This document shows positions 22,028 through 31,971 of a stretch of DNA of 64,000 bases, one piece after another (position 1 is the stretch's first letter; every line of letters starts with the position of its first letter). The stretch is from Vibrio toranzoniae. Its GTDB lineage: Bacteria; Pseudomonadota; Gammaproteobacteria; Enterobacterales; Vibrionaceae. The stretch lies in NCBI RefSeq assembly GCF_024347655.1, contig NZ_AP025514.1:620001-684000 (forward strand). Reading direction: 5' to 3'. The translations under genes were made by a program, and so were the position numbers. The notes below the pieces were generated by a model. It saw only the letters and a program-made list of their open reading frames with translations. It was not told where the DNA came from and made no database searches.

Positions 22028-22405
22028 ATGGCATATAGCGAAAAAGTAATTGATCACTACGAAAGCCCACGTAACGTAGGTTCGTTTGATAAAGAAGATC
22101 CAAGTATTGGTAGCGGCATGGTTGGCGCACCAGCTTGTGGTGACGTAATGAAACTGCAAATCAAAGTATCTGCAGAAGGTATTATTGAAGACGCAAAATT
22201 CAAAACTTATGGTTGCGGTAGCGCAATCGCTTCTAGCTCACTAGTCACTGAGTGGGTTAAAGGTAAAAGTATTGATGAAGCGGCGGCTATCAAAAACTCT
22301 GAAATTGCCGAAGAGCTAGAGTTGCCACCAGTGAAAGTTCACTGTTCAATTCTTGCTGAAGACGCAATCAAAGCAGCCGTTGCGGATTACAAAAAGAAAC
22401 GTTAA
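22028..22405 (+). CDS. iscU: Fe-S cluster scaffold protein IscU
   Basis: Scaffold on which [2Fe-2S] clusters are built before transfer. The protein is 125 residues with the three ligand cysteines C37 (APACGD), C63 (TYGCGSA) and C106 (VHCSIL) plus D39 and H105. The HscA recognition sequence LPPVK sits at 99-103. It follows iscS by 33 bp with a clear AGAGGAT-type Shine-Dalgarno region. Confidence 0.98.
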   Translation: MAYSEKVIDHYESPRNVGSFDKEDPSIGSGMVGAPACGDVMKLQIKVSAEGIIEDAKFKTYGCGSAIASSSLVTEWVKGKSIDEAAAIKNSEIAEELELPPVKVHCSILAEDAIKAAVADYKKKR

Positions 22406-22443
22406 TCGTTTCATTAAGTAATTACGTAAAATAAGCAATATTT

Positions 22444-22464
22444 GGGAGCATCCTTTGTGCTCCC
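22444..22464 (+). other. Intercistronic hairpin between iscU and iscA
   Basis: GGGAGCA and TGCTCCC form a perfect 7-bp stem around TCCTTTG in the 97-bp iscU-iscA spacer. There is no following T-run, so it is more likely an mRNA stability or partial-attenuation element than a terminator. Confidence 0.4.
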
Positions 22465-22502
22465 CCTGAGTTCTCAATTTATATAAAACACAAGGTTGTA
22501 GT

Positions 22503-22826
22503 ATGGCCATCACCATGACAGATACGGCAGCAAGCCGAGTTCAAGCTTTCCTAGATAACCGAGGTAAAGGTATCGGGTTACGCTTAGCGGTAAAAACGAC
22601 TGGCTGTTCGGGTATGGCGTATGTACTAGAATTCGTTGACGAGCTTAACGAAGAAGACGAAGTGTTCGAGCATTCAGGTGTGAAGGTTATCATTGATCCA
22701 AAGAGCCTAGTCTACCTAGACGGTACTGAGCTTGATTATGTCAAAGAAGGCCTAAACGAAGGTTTTGAATTCAACAACCCTAATGCCAAAGGCGAATGTG
22801 GTTGTGGTGAGAGCTTCAACGTATAA
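22503..22826 (+). CDS. iscA: Iron-sulfur cluster assembly protein IscA
   Basis: A-type carrier thought to deliver Fe-S clusters, particularly toward [4Fe-4S] targets. The 107-residue protein has the invariant cysteines C35 (TTGCSGMAY), C99 and C101 (ECGCGESF). The spacer from iscU (97 bp) is the longest early gap in this operon and carries a hairpin, hinting at separate tuning of the downstream half. Confidence 0.96.
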   Translation: MAITMTDTAASRVQAFLDNRGKGIGLRLAVKTTGCSGMAYVLEFVDELNEEDEVFEHSGVKVIIDPKSLVYLDGTELDYVKEGLNEGFEFNNPNAKGECGCGESFNV

Positions 22827-22910
22827 ACACTTCAATCGTTAAGCGTTTATTGTGAGCGAAGAATAAAATTAGGCTTTGTTTAAAAAGCCTAAACTTAGGA
22901 CCACCGTTAA

Positions 22911-23426
22911 ATGAATCATTTCGAATTATTTGGGCTACCACTTCAGTTTCAACTGGATGGTAGCCTTCTTTCTTCTCAGTTTAGAGATCTACAACGCCAA
23001 TTCCACCCTGATAAATTTGCTACAGCTTCTGAGCGTGATCGCTTATTGGCCGTGCAAAAAGCGGCACAAATCAATGATGCGTATCAGGTGTTGAAGAATC
23101 CAATCAGCCGTGCTGAATACCTGTTGATTCAACACGGTGAGGATATTCGCGGCGAGCAGCAAACCATGCAAGATCCAATGTTCCTGATGGAGCAGATGGA
23201 CTTGCGTGAAGAGCTTGAAGATATTGCCGACAGTTCTAACCCTGAAGATGCATTACTTGCATTTGAAGGAAAGGTTAGCAAAATGTATAAACAACAATTA
23301 AGTGCTATCCAACAAGAACTCGACAGCGAAGCTTGGCTAGAGGCAGCAGACCGAGTAAGAAAGCTTAAGTTTATTGCAAAATTAAAGAATGAAATTGAGC
23401 TAGTTGAAGATCGTCTGATCGGCTAG
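22911..23426 (+). CDS. hscB: Fe-S co-chaperone HscB
   Basis: J-domain co-chaperone that brings IscU to HscA and stimulates its ATPase. The N-terminal J domain (about 1-75) carries the essential HPD in [16 protein letters not shown]. The C-terminal three-helix bundle that binds IscU covers about 85-171. Length (171 residues) matches E. coli HscB. It ends 22 bp before the preferred hscA start. Confidence 0.96.
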   Translation: MNHFELFGLPLQFQLDGSLLSSQFRDLQRQFHPDKFATASERDRLLAVQKAAQINDAYQVLKNPISRAEYLLIQHGEDIRGEQQTMQDPMFLMEQMDLREELEDIADSSNPEDALLAFEGKVSKMYKQQLSAIQQELDSEAWLEAADRVRKLKFIAKLKNEIELVEDRLIG

Positions 23427-23448
23427 TTTGTATAACAAGGACACATCC

Positions 23449-25299
23449 ATGGCACTACTTCAGATAGCAGAACCAGGGCAAAGCGCCGCTCCTCACCAGC
23501 ACAAGCTTGCTGTGGGTATTGATTTAGGTACAACAAACTCATTGGTTGCCGCAGTGCGCAGTGGTGAGGCGAGCACTCTCGTGGACCAACAAGGCCGCAG
23601 TATTTTGCCTTCCGTTGTTCACTATCAGTCAGAGTCATACACAACGGGTGATGAAGCGCGTGCAAGTGCACAGACTGATCCTAAAAATACCATTATCTCA
23701 GTAAAGCGATTAATCGGTCGTTCACTGTCAGATATTCAACAGCGATACCCATCTCTGCCATATCAGTTTGAAGAAAGTGATAATGGTCTACCTGTGATTC
23801 GCACTGAGCAAGGCAACAAGAACCCAATCCAAGTATCAGCAGATATTCTGCGAGCGCTAGGCCAACGTGCTGAGTCCACGTTGGGTGGGGAGCTCTCTGG
23901 TGCTGTGATTACCGTTCCTGCGTATTTTGATGATGCACAACGTGCAGGTACTAAAGACGCAGCACAGCTTGCCGGTCTCCATGTTTTACGTCTTTTGAAT
24001 GAACCAACGGCTGCAGCCATTGCATACGGATTAGATTCAGGTAGGGAAGGGATCATTGCCGTTTATGACTTAGGTGGTGGTACGTTTGATATCTCTATCT
24101 TACGCCTATCTAAAGGCGTTTTTGAAGTACTTGCAACGGGTGGCGACTCTGCATTAGGTGGTGATGATTTTGACCATTTAGTCGCGGAGCACTTTCAAGA
24201 GAAAATGGGCTTATCAGTACTAACAGCAGAACAGAATCGTATTCTGCTAGATGCAGCAACAGAAGCGAAGATTGGCTTATCTGAAGCTGAAAGTGTTGAT
24301 GTTGAAGTGCTTGGTTGGTCTGGTTCATTAACTCGTGAAGAGTTTGAAGAGATCATCAAGCCGCTGGTTAAGAAAACATTGCTTTCGTGCCGCCGTGCAC
24401 TGAAAGATGCAGACGTTGATGCGGACGAAGTTCTCGAAGTGGTCATGGTGGGTGGTTCAACTCGCACATTGCTTGTACGTGAAATGGTCGGTGACTTCTT
24501 TGGTCGTACACCACTAACCAGCATTAACCCTGATGAAGTGGTTGCGATTGGCGCATCGATTCAAGCGGATATCTTAGTCGGCAATAAGCCAGATTCTGAA
24601 ATGTTACTACTGGATGTTATCCCGCTTTCCTTAGGTATTGAAACCATGGGCGGTTTGGTCGAAAAGATCATCCCTCGTAATACCACGATCCCTGTGGCTC
24701 GCGCACAAGAGTTTACCACGTTCAAAGACGGTCAAACTGCAATGACAGTGCATACCGTGCAAGGCGAACGTGAAATGGTTGACGACTGTCGTTCACTGGC
24801 TCGTTTTGCTCTAAAAGGCATTCCCCCAATGACAGCGGGAGCGGCGCATATTCGTGTGACTTACCAAGTGGATGCTGATGGTCTATTATCGGTTACCGCT
24901 ATGGAGAAGAGCACTGGCGTTCAAGCAGAAATCCAGGTTAAACCTTCTTACGGCCTAAGCGACGACGAAGTGTCTAACATGCTGAAAGACTCGATGACGT
25001 TTGCCAAAGAAGACATGCAAGCACGTGCTCTTGCGGAACAACGCGTAGAAGCTGATCGTGTTATCGAAGGCTTGATTGCTGCAATGCAAGCTGATGGTGA
25101 CGAGCTCCTAGATGAACAAGGGAAACAGCAACTTGTTCAAGCGATTGAAGTGTTGATTGAAGTGCGTAATGGCGACAATGCTGATGCCATTGAACTAGAA
25201 ATTAAGAATATCGACAAAGCGAGCCAAGACTTTGCTTCTCGTCGTATGGATAAATCAATTCGTGCTGCACTGTCAGGTCAGTCAGTCGATAATATTTAA
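23449..25299 (+). CDS. hscA: Hsp70-type Fe-S chaperone HscA
   Basis: Specialised Hsp70 that recognises the LPPVK motif of IscU and promotes cluster transfer. The ATPase domain (about 1-385) has [44 protein letters not shown] and [16 protein letters not shown]. The substrate-binding domain follows with [13 protein letters not shown]. The ATG at 23449 gives 616 residues, the E. coli length; an in-frame start 21 bp upstream is rejected on alignment. Confidence 0.97.
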   Translation: MALLQIAEPGQSAAPHQHKLAVGIDLGTTNSLVAAVRSGEASTLVDQQGRSILPSVVHYQSESYTTGDEARASAQTDPKNTIISVKRLIGRSLSDIQQRYPSLPYQFEESDNGLPVIRTEQGNKNPIQVSADILRALGQRAESTLGGELSGAVITVPAYFDDAQRAGTKDAAQLAGLHVLRLLNEPTAAAIAYGLDSGREGIIAVYDLGGGTFDISILRLSKGVFEVLATGGDSALGGDDFDHLVAEHFQEKMGLSVLTAEQNRILLDAATEAKIGLSEAESVDVEVLGWSGSLTREEFEEIIKPLVKKTLLSCRRALKDADVDADEVLEVVMVGGSTRTLLVREMVGDFFGRTPLTSINPDEVVAIGASIQADILVGNKPDSEMLLLDVIPLSLGIETMGGLVEKIIPRNTTIPVARAQEFTTFKDGQTAMTVHTVQGEREMVDDCRSLARFALKGIPPMTAGAAHIRVTYQVDADGLLSVTAMEKSTGVQAEIQVKPSYGLSDDEVSNMLKDSMTFAKEDMQARALAEQRVEADRVIEGLIAAMQADGDELLDEQGKQQLVQAIEVLIEVRNGDNADAIELEIKNIDKASQDFASRRMDKSIRAALSGQSVDNI

Positions 25300-25319
25300 T
25301 AGTTAGAGAATAGATAAGC

Positions 25320-25658
25320 ATGCCAAAGATTATTGTTTTACCTCACGAAGATCTATGTCCAGAGGGCGCTGTTTTAGAAGCAAAAACTGGCGAAACGGTT
25401 CTTGATGTTGCATTGAAGGCCGGTATTGGTATTGAACACGCGTGTGAAAAGTCATGCGCCTGCACTACATGTCATGTTGTGATTCGCGAAGGCTTCGATT
25501 CTTTAGAAGAGAGTGATGACCTAGAAGACGACATGCTAGATAAAGCATGGGGCTTAGAAATGGAATCTCGCCTTGGTTGCCAAGCTAAAATGGCTGATAC
25601 AGACCTAGTTGTTGAGATTCCAAAGTACACATTGAACCTAGCGTCTGAAGATCACTAA
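25320..25658 (+). CDS. fdx: Isc-type [2Fe-2S] ferredoxin
   Basis: Adrenodoxin-like ferredoxin supplying electrons for cluster assembly on IscU. The 112 residues contain the ligand pattern C-X5-C-X2-C in EHACEKSCACTTCHVVI, with the fourth cysteine in RLGCQAKM. It starts 20 bp after hscA. A weak ATGGTG-GTTT-CGCCAT hairpin lies in the spacer before iscX. Confidence 0.96.
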   Translation: MPKIIVLPHEDLCPEGAVLEAKTGETVLDVALKAGIGIEHACEKSCACTTCHVVIREGFDSLEESDDLEDDMLDKAWGLEMESRLGCQAKMADTDLVVEIPKYTLNLASEDH

Positions 25659-25775
25659 GAACTTCTCTACAGTTATGGTGGTTTCGCCATGACTGAGATA
25701 ACGGTTTAACAAAACTGACCTAAAGTATAGATCATAAAGGTGACAGAGCGTCGCTGATAAATATAAGGAAGTGTT

Positions 25776-25976
25776 ATGAGCTTGAAGTGGATTGATTCGC
25801 GAGATATCGCAATTGAACTATGTGATTTGTACCCAGATACTGATCCTAAAACGGTACGTTTTACCGATTTGCATCAGTGGGTGCTAGACCTTGAAGAGTT
25901 TGATGACGAGCCTAATCACTCGAATGAGAAAATCTTAGAGGCGATTATTTTGTGCTGGATGGATGAGATGGACTAA
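25776..25976 (+). CDS. iscX: IscX, small acidic Fe-S assembly protein
   Basis: Last gene of the isc operon. The 66-residue acidic protein ([20 protein letters not shown], then [14 protein letters not shown] and [12 protein letters not shown]) matches the IscX family. IscX binds IscS and iron and modulates the rate of cluster formation. It is preceded by AAGGAAG and lies 117 bp after fdx, with a terminator about 80 bp beyond. Confidence 0.96.
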   Translation: MSLKWIDSRDIAIELCDLYPDTDPKTVRFTDLHQWVLDLEEFDDEPNHSNEKILEAIILCWMDEMD

Positions 25977-26051
25977 GCCTCTTGTCTGATGATTTGGTCG
26001 TGGGTTGGGATCTGTCCAATATAAAACGCAGCCAAGTTAACAATTCTTACT

Positions 26052-26080
26052 AAAAAAGCGGACCTTATGGTCCGTTTTTT
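26052..26080 (+). terminator. Intrinsic terminator closing the isc operon
   Basis: CGGACC (26059-26064) and GGTCCG (26069-26074) pair around loop TTAT, with six A before the stem and six T after it. The A and T tracts can extend the helix, and the symmetry would also permit activity on the other strand. Confidence 0.87.
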
Positions 26081-26179
26081 ATCAAAATGACATTTTACTT
26101 CTACATAATGCTAACATCAGTGCGCTAATAAAAAATAACCGAGCCACTCAAGCAAGGTGGTTCATGACAAGGAGAAATC

Positions 26180-27475
26180 ATGTCTACACAGATGTCTGTA
26201 TTTTTAAGTCAAGAAGCTGCCCAGCCTCAGTGGGGAGAAAGAGCTATTTTATCGTTCTCTGAAGCGGGATCGACAATTCATATTGGCGAGGGCCACGATT
26301 TAGGCGCGGTTCAACGTGCTGGTCGTACACTTGATGGACAAGGTATTGCATTCGTATCACTTCGTGGTGAAGGTTGGGATCTCGAAAGTGTTTGGGCTTT
26401 TTATCAAGGCTACCGTGGACCAAAGAAAAAGAATGCATTGGAGTGGGATGCACTTTCAGAAGCCGACCAAGCTGAACTAGAGGCTCGCATTCGTTCTACT
26501 GATTGGACTCGTGACATTATCAATAAAACCGCTGAAGAAGTGGCGCCTCGTCAATTAGCGACGATGGCAGCCGAATACATCAAATCAGTGGCTCCTGCGG
26601 GCACAGTTAAAGCGAAAATCGTTAAAGACAAAGACCTACTTACCGAAGGGTGGGAAGGCATCTATGCGGTAGGCCGCGGCTCTGAACGCACATCTGCGAT
26701 GCTTCAACTGGACTTCAACCCAACCGGCGATGAAAACGCACCGGTATTTGCTTGCCTAGTCGGTAAAGGCATCACTTTCGATTCAGGCGGCTATAGCATT
26801 AAGCCAGGTCAATTCATGACAGCGATGAAGGCTGACATGGGCGGTGCGGCAACCATTACGGGTGGCTTAGGCCTTGCGATTGAGCGTGGCTTAAACAAGC
26901 GCATTAAACTTATCTTATGCTGTGCAGAGAACATGATCTCTGGCCGTGCGTTGAAGCTTGGTGACATCATTACTTACAAAAATGGTAAGACGGTTGAGAT
27001 CATGAATACCGATGCGGAAGGTCGCTTGGTTCTTGCTGATGGTTTGATGTACGCCAGTGCACAAAACCCAGATCTGATCATCGACTGCGCAACGTTAACC
27101 GGTGCGGCTAAAAATGCACTAGGTAACGACTACCACGCATTATTAAGCTTCGACGATGAGCTGTCTCACCAAGCATTAACGGCGGCAAATCAAGAAAAAG
27201 AGGGTCTTTGGCCACTGCCTCTTGCTGACTTCCACCGTGGTATGCTGCCTTCTAACTTTGCTGATCTCTCAAACATAAGCTCTGGGGATTACTCTCCGGG
27301 TGCAAGTACAGCGGCTGCGTTCCTTTCTTACTTTGTTGATGATTACAAAAAAGGTTGGATTCATATGGACTGCGCGGGTACTTACCGTAAGTCAGCAAGT
27401 GATAAATGGTCGGCAGGTGCGACTGGTATGGGTGTCCGTACTCTGGCTCGCCTTCTTATCGACCAAGCAAAATAA
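26180..27475 (+). CDS. pepB: Peptidase B (leucyl aminopeptidase family M17)
   Basis: Cytosolic dinuclear-metal aminopeptidase, 431 residues, of the PepB branch of M17. The signature [17 protein letters not shown] carries metal ligands, and the catalytic lysine lies in [18 protein letters not shown], followed by [13 protein letters not shown]. An AAGGAG Shine-Dalgarno lies 6 bp before the ATG. As in E. coli and V. cholerae it follows iscX, but it is separated by a terminator and so has its own promoter. Confidence 0.95.
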   Translation: MSTQMSVFLSQEAAQPQWGERAILSFSEAGSTIHIGEGHDLGAVQRAGRTLDGQGIAFVSLRGEGWDLESVWAFYQGYRGPKKKNALEWDALSEADQAELEARIRSTDWTRDIINKTAEEVAPRQLATMAAEYIKSVAPAGTVKAKIVKDKDLLTEGWEGIYAVGRGSERTSAMLQLDFNPTGDENAPVFACLVGKGITFDSGGYSIKPGQFMTAMKADMGGAATITGGLGLAIERGLNKRIKLILCCAENMISGRALKLGDIITYKNGKTVEIMNTDAEGRLVLADGLMYASAQNPDLIIDCATLTGAAKNALGNDYHALLSFDDELSHQALTAANQEKEGLWPLPLADFHRGMLPSNFADLSNISSGDYSPGASTAAAFLSYFVDDYKKGWIHMDCAGTYRKSASDKWSAGATGMGVRTLARLLIDQAK

Positions 27476-27576
27476 TAAGAGTGCGCGGTATTTAATGCCG
27501 CTTATTCATAACACTAAGATCGAATGATCTCAGTACTTTCAGTATTTAATAACAAAAATGAAGTGAAGGAATCCCT

Positions 27577-28011
27577 ATGGCTCTAGAAAGAACGTTCTCA
27601 ATTGTTAAGCCGGATGCAGTTAAGCGTAACCTTGTTGGTGAAATCTACCACCGTATCGAGAAAGCAGGTCTAGAAATTATTGCTGCTAAAATGGTTCGTC
27701 TAACTGAAGAGCAAGCGAGTGGCTTCTACGCAGAACATGAAGGTAAAGAGTTCTTTGGACCACTTAAAGAGTTCATGACTTCTGGTCCTATCATGGTTCA
27801 AGTGCTTGAAGGCGAAAACGCGATCGCTCGTTACCGTGAACTTATGGGCAAAACTAACCCAGAACAAGCGGCTTGCGGTACTATTCGTGCTGACTACGCA
27901 ATCAGCATGCGTTACAACTCAGTACATGGCAGCGACAGCCCCGAGTCTGCAGCTCGCGAAATCGAATTCTTCTTCCCAGAATCTGAAATTTGCCCACGCC
28001 CAGCTCAATAA
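27577..28011 (+). CDS. ndk: Nucleoside diphosphate kinase
   Basis: Equalises nucleoside triphosphate pools by phosphotransfer through a phosphohistidine. The 144-residue protein carries the catalytic H117 in [18 protein letters not shown] and starts [15 protein letters not shown]. It is 101 bp after pepB, behind AGTGAAGGA, and ends at its own terminator. Confidence 0.98.
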   Translation: MALERTFSIVKPDAVKRNLVGEIYHRIEKAGLEIIAAKMVRLTEEQASGFYAEHEGKEFFGPLKEFMTSGPIMVQVLEGENAIARYRELMGKTNPEQAACGTIRADYAISMRYNSVHGSDSPESAAREIEFFFPESEICPRPAQ

Positions 28012-28032
28012 TCGGCACTGCGAGTAAGTTTT

Positions 28033-28061
28033 AAAGGCTTCACTTCGGTGAGGCCTTTTTT
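28033..28061 (+). terminator. Intrinsic terminator after ndk
   Basis: AAAGGCTTCAC and GTGAGGCCTTT form an 11-bp stem with one G-U pair around the stable tetraloop TTCG, followed by T residues. Confidence 0.9.
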
Positions 28062-28095
28062 GTAAGTAGATTTTACGCTCTCGATAATCAATTTA

Positions 28096-28135
28096 GTCGT
28101 CACTCCCGAAACGACGAAGGAGTGCTGTCGGGAAT
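28096..28135. repeat. Short palindromic intergenic repeat, copy 1 (ndk-rlmN)
   Basis: An imperfect palindrome with CTCCCGA near one end and TCGGGAA near the other surrounds CGACGAAGGAGTG. Its reverse complement aligns with 61823-61863: both run ATTCCxGA, CTC-rich centre, then a GTGACGAC or ATGACGAC end. It looks like the REP-like elements scattered in Vibrio intergenic DNA. Two copies in one window support a family, but the family name is not assigned. Confidence 0.55.
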
Positions 28136-28235
28136 ATTTTGTTTAAATTAGGCAATCTCAGGCCAATAAACAAAATTGTTCAAGTTTTAATCGCTTAAGT
28201 TTGAATGTCTTAATAAACACAGGGTTTTACAATGC

Positions 28236-28264
28236 TTGTTGAAGTTGCGTAAAGCCTGTACAAT
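28236..28264 (+). promoter_or_regulatory. Candidate sigma-70 promoter for rlmN
   Basis: TTGTTG (28236-28241) and TACAAT (28259-28264) are separated by exactly 17 bp, about 40 bp upstream of the rlmN start. The location after the ndk terminator fits an independent rlmN promoter. Confidence 0.55.
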
Positions 28265-28302
28265 TCGCGCCCTTAATTATTGTTCCGTCATTGAGAGGCA
28301 TC

Positions 28303-29445
28303 ATGACCACAGCTAAAGTCAATCTACTCGATTTTGATCGTAAAGGTCTTCGTCAATTTTTCGCAGAAGAACTGAATGAGAAAGCGTTTCGAGCAGAGCA
28401 GGTGATGAAGTGGATTTATCATTTCGGTGTTGATGACTTCGAAAAAATGAACAACATCAACAAAAAGTTACGTGAAAAACTTGAGCGTCGTTGTGAGATT
28501 GTTGCACCAGTTGTTTCAGAAGCTCAACACTCTTCAGACGGCACAATTAAATGGGCAATGAGCGTTGGCGATCAAGATGTTGAAACCGTATACATCCCAG
28601 ATGGTGACCGTGCGACGTTATGTGTATCGTCTCAAGTTGGTTGTGCACTCGAATGTAAATTCTGCTCTACTGCTCAACAAGGTTTTAACCGTAACTTAAA
28701 AGTTTCAGAGATCGTTGGCCAAATCTGGCGTGCATCTCGTGAAATAGGCCTAGAGAAAGAAACGGGTCGTCGCCCAATTACTAACGTCGTAATGATGGGG
28801 ATGGGTGAGCCGCTGCTAAACATGAAGAACCTAATGCCGTCATTAGAAATCATGCTTGATGACCTAGGTTTCGCACTGTCTAAGCGTCGTGTTACGGTAT
28901 CAACTTCTGGTGTTGTTTCTGGCCTTGACCAAATGACAGACAACATTGATGTTGCGTTGGCTATCTCTCTACACGCGCCAAACGATGCACTACGTAGCCA
29001 GATCATGCCGATTAATGATCGTTGGGATATTCAAGATTTCCTAGCGTCTGTTCGTCGTTACATTGCTTCTTCAAATGCTAACCGCGGTAAAGTAACGGTT
29101 GAGTATGTTTTACTGGATCATGTGAATGATGATATGGACCACGCTCGTGAGCTTGCAGAGTTAATGAAAGACACGCCGTGTAAGGTTAACTTAATTCCAT
29201 TTAATCCTTACCCGGGATCGCCTTATAAGAAGCCAAGCAATTCTCGTATTGACCGCTTCCAAAAAACGTTAATGGAATACAATTATACCGTAACTGTTCG
29301 TAAAACTCGTGGTGATGACATTGATGCCGCATGTGGGCAGTTAGTGGGTGATGTGATTGATAGAACCAAGCGCACTAAAATGATCAAAGCCGCATCAGAA
29401 GCGAATTTGATTGCAGGCGGTGTGATTGAAGTAAAAGCGGTATAA
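28303..29445 (+). CDS. rlmN: Dual-specificity 23S rRNA/tRNA adenine-C2 methyltransferase RlmN
   Basis: Radical-SAM enzyme that makes 2-methyladenosine at A2503 of 23S rRNA and A37 of some tRNAs, affecting decoding fidelity and some antibiotic responses. The cluster ligands are C114, C118 and C121 in GCALECKFC. The mechanistic C-terminal cysteine is C344 in [11 protein letters not shown]. The product has 380 residues from the ATG at 28303, which has GAGAGG 4 bp upstream; an upstream TTG is disfavoured. It is the first gene of the rlmN-rodZ-ispG-hisS order shared with E. coli but has its own terminator. Confidence 0.96.
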   Translation: MTTAKVNLLDFDRKGLRQFFAEELNEKAFRAEQVMKWIYHFGVDDFEKMNNINKKLREKLERRCEIVAPVVSEAQHSSDGTIKWAMSVGDQDVETVYIPDGDRATLCVSSQVGCALECKFCSTAQQGFNRNLKVSEIVGQIWRASREIGLEKETGRRPITNVVMMGMGEPLLNMKNLMPSLEIMLDDLGFALSKRRVTVSTSGVVSGLDQMTDNIDVALAISLHAPNDALRSQIMPINDRWDIQDFLASVRRYIASSNANRGKVTVEYVLLDHVNDDMDHARELAELMKDTPCKVNLIPFNPYPGSPYKKPSNSRIDRFQKTLMEYNYTVTVRKTRGDDIDAACGQLVGDVIDRTKRTKMIKAASEANLIAGGVIEVKAV

Positions 29446-29461
29446 AAGATAGTTGAACCTA

Positions 29462-29498
29462 AACAAGCCAGAAGCATTACTTCTGGCTTGTTGCTTTT
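29462..29498 (+). terminator. Intrinsic terminator after rlmN
   Basis: AACAAGCCAGAAG and CTTCTGGCTTGTT form a perfect 13-bp stem around CATTA, followed by GCTTTT. The tail is short but the stem is very stable. Confidence 0.82.
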
Positions 29499-29881
29499 CA
29501 GGGAAGAAGTTTTGTCATTTTGAGCTTCTTCTCCGTGCTTTCTTACATTTTTCGTCAAATTTTGGACAAAAGCATGAGCTGACGGTAAATTTTGTTTAAA
29601 GTGTTTTTGCCTTGCAATGGCATTAGCTTATGATTAAATAACCTTAAATTAATTTAAGTGCTCGCTTGCTACTAATCATCAATATGTCTATTTAGGTTGG
29701 CTACTTGATAAACTAGCTTCCTGAGAGGATCATTCATAACAATATGAGTGATGTTCGCTTTTAAGGGTTGATGATTTAGGTAACAGGAAAAATTTCACAT
29801 AAAGTGGGTTGCTAGATTGAGCTTAAACGATAATAAAAATGCTCTCATCAACCTGCGATAATCTTTAGAAGTTCACTTTTT
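29499..29881. other. Gene-free AT-rich region upstream of rodZ
   Basis: No open frame or clear promoter is convincing here. One notable item is a 9-bp inverted repeat, GGTTGATGA at 29766-29774 and TCATCAACC at 29845-29853, about 70 bp apart. It could enclose a leader structure near the rodZ start. The role is unknown. Confidence 0.4.
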
Positions 29882-30772
29882 ATGAACACAGAACACGATA
29901 CAAAAACACAAGAAACCGTTGCTCCAGCTTTGGAGGCGGGAACGCTTCTCAAAAATAAACGCGAGTCTCTTGGTCTTACACAAAAACAGATCTCTGATCG
30001 CTTAAAGCTTCGCGTTACTTTGATACAACAAATCGAAGAAAACCAATTTGAGTCAGATCAAGTGGCGACTTTCATGCGTGGTTACATTCGCTCATACGCG
30101 AAATACGTCAATCTTGATGAAAAAGTGGTACTGAGCGCACTTCACCATGCAGGTGATGCTCAACATCAAGAACAAGAAATGTTGAGCTTTTCTCGTAAAA
30201 CAAAAACCGAGAAGCACAACAGTCGCATTATGTTGCTGACTTGGAGTATCTTCGCTGTTATTGCTGGTATCTCTTCATTGTGGTGGTGGCAGAATCAACA
30301 ACAAGACACTTTATCTCAATCTCTGGTCAATGCTGAGAGGCCAGAAGAGTTGGTGGCTGAAGAACCGCTTACTCCTGAGTTAGATTCATTAGCCGTTATC
30401 GAAAGTGTTGATGCTCTTACCGTGGTTAGTGCTGCTGAATCTTCAGATACACTCACGCAAGTTGAAGAAACCCAAGCAGCTGCAGAGGTTGACTCTGCTG
30501 TTGCTGAACCAGAAGTTGTAACTCCTGAACCTGTAGCTAATCAGCTCGTTATGCAATTTTCTGCTGATTGTTGGATTCAAGTAAAAGATGCGGCAGGCAA
30601 TACTTTGTCTACCGGTATCAAAAAAGCAGGTCAGACACTCAATCTTTCAGGAACGGCGCCATACAAAGTGATTCTAGGTGCACCTGAGGGCGTATCGATG
30701 ACATTTGCAAGTGAACCTGTCGACCTTTCTGGGTATACTTCAGGCAAAGTCGCTAGAATAACCTTACCTTAG
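29882..30772 (+). CDS. rodZ: Cytoskeletal protein RodZ
   Basis: Membrane-anchored partner of MreB in rod-shape maintenance. Order: cytoplasmic Xre-like helix-turn-helix (about 20-90; [20 protein letters not shown]), basic juxtamembrane stretch, one transmembrane helix (about 115-135, ending SSLWWW), an acidic low-complexity periplasmic linker rich in E, A, V and P (about 145-220), and a C-terminal DUF4115 domain (about 220-296, [14 protein letters not shown]). The 296 residues are slightly shorter than E. coli RodZ. It is 7 bp upstream of ispG. Confidence 0.93.
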   Translation: MNTEHDTKTQETVAPALEAGTLLKNKRESLGLTQKQISDRLKLRVTLIQQIEENQFESDQVATFMRGYIRSYAKYVNLDEKVVLSALHHAGDAQHQEQEMLSFSRKTKTEKHNSRIMLLTWSIFAVIAGISSLWWWQNQQQDTLSQSLVNAERPEELVAEEPLTPELDSLAVIESVDALTVVSAAESSDTLTQVEETQAAAEVDSAVAEPEVVTPEPVANQLVMQFSADCWIQVKDAAGNTLSTGIKKAGQTLNLSGTAPYKVILGAPEGVSMTFASEPVDLSGYTSGKVARITLP

Positions 30773-30779
30773 AGTTAAT

Positions 30780-31901
30780 ATGCAACACGAATCTCCTATT
30801 ATTCGTCGCAAATCAACCCGTATTTATGTGGGTGATGTGCCGATCGGTGATGGTGCGCCAATTGCTGTGCAATCCATGACCAACACAAGAACAACCGATG
30901 TAGCCGCGACCGTTGCTCAAATTCGAGCTTTGGAAAAAGTGGGCGCTGATATCGTTCGCGTATCTGTACCAACTATGGATGCCGCTGATGCGTTTAAGCT
31001 AATCAAGCAGCAAGTTTCTATTCCTTTGGTTGCTGATATCCATTTTGATTATCGTATTGCCCTTAAAGTGGCAGAATATGGCGTAGATTGTCTGCGTATC
31101 AACCCTGGTAATATCGGTAACGAAAGCCGTATCCGCTCTGTTGTGGATTGCGCTCGCGATATGAATATTCCGATTCGTATTGGTGTTAACGGCGGCTCTC
31201 TTGAAAAAGAGATCCAAGAGAAATACACAGAGCCTACAGCAGAAGCGCTTGTTGAATCCGCGATGCGTCATGTAGATATCCTAGACCGTCTGAACTTTGA
31301 TCAGTTTAAAGTCAGCGTTAAGGCCTCGGATGTATTCTTAGCCGTCGGTTCTTATCGTTTGCTTGCCAAGCAGATTGACCAACCACTTCATCTTGGTATT
31401 ACCGAAGCGGGCGGTGCTCGTGCTGGTTCTGTGAAGTCAGCCGTCGGTTTAGGCATGTTATTATCTGAAGGTATCGGCGATACGCTGCGTATCTCACTCG
31501 CGGCGGATCCTGTTGAAGAGATCAAAGTCGGCTTTGATATTCTTAAATCTTTGCGCATTCGTTCGCGTGGCATCAACTTCATTGCGTGCCCGAGTTGTTC
31601 TCGTCAAGAGTTCGATGTTATTAACACCGTTAATGCTCTTGAAGAGCGCTTAGAAGACGTTATTACCCCAATGGATGTGTCAATCATCGGTTGTGTGGTT
31701 AACGGCCCTGGTGAAGCTGAAGTGTCTCACTTAGGTCTAGCGGGTAGTGCACGTAAGAGTGCCTTCTATGAAGACGGTAAGCGTCAGAAAGAGCGTTTTG
31801 ACAACGATGACCTTGTCGACAAGCTTGAAGCGAAGATCCGCGCAAAAGCATCGGTGCTTGATAAAGCAAATCGCATTGATGTAGAAAATTTAGAAGATTA
31901 A
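30780..31901 (+). CDS. ispG: 4-hydroxy-3-methylbut-2-en-1-yl diphosphate synthase IspG
   Basis: [4Fe-4S] enzyme of the MEP isoprenoid pathway. The 373 residues start [20 protein letters not shown]. The TIM-barrel part contains [14 protein letters not shown] and RINPGNIG. The C-terminal cluster ligands are in [13 protein letters not shown] and [13 protein letters not shown], whose final E is the catalytic glutamate. The gene depends on Fe-S assembly encoded by the isc operon about 8 kb upstream. It is tightly linked to rodZ, so it is likely cotranscribed. Confidence 0.97.
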   Translation: MQHESPIIRRKSTRIYVGDVPIGDGAPIAVQSMTNTRTTDVAATVAQIRALEKVGADIVRVSVPTMDAADAFKLIKQQVSIPLVADIHFDYRIALKVAEYGVDCLRINPGNIGNESRIRSVVDCARDMNIPIRIGVNGGSLEKEIQEKYTEPTAEALVESAMRHVDILDRLNFDQFKVSVKASDVFLAVGSYRLLAKQIDQPLHLGITEAGGARAGSVKSAVGLGMLLSEGIGDTLRISLAADPVEEIKVGFDILKSLRIRSRGINFIACPSCSRQEFDVINTVNALEERLEDVITPMDVSIIGCVVNGPGEAEVSHLGLAGSARKSAFYEDGKRQKERFDNDDLVDKLEAKIRAKASVLDKANRIDVENLED

Positions 31902-31971
31902 TACAACACGATGGGGTGTGATTGTCTATTCGCACTAACATCTGGTCGTGAGAAATTACGGAATAAATACT

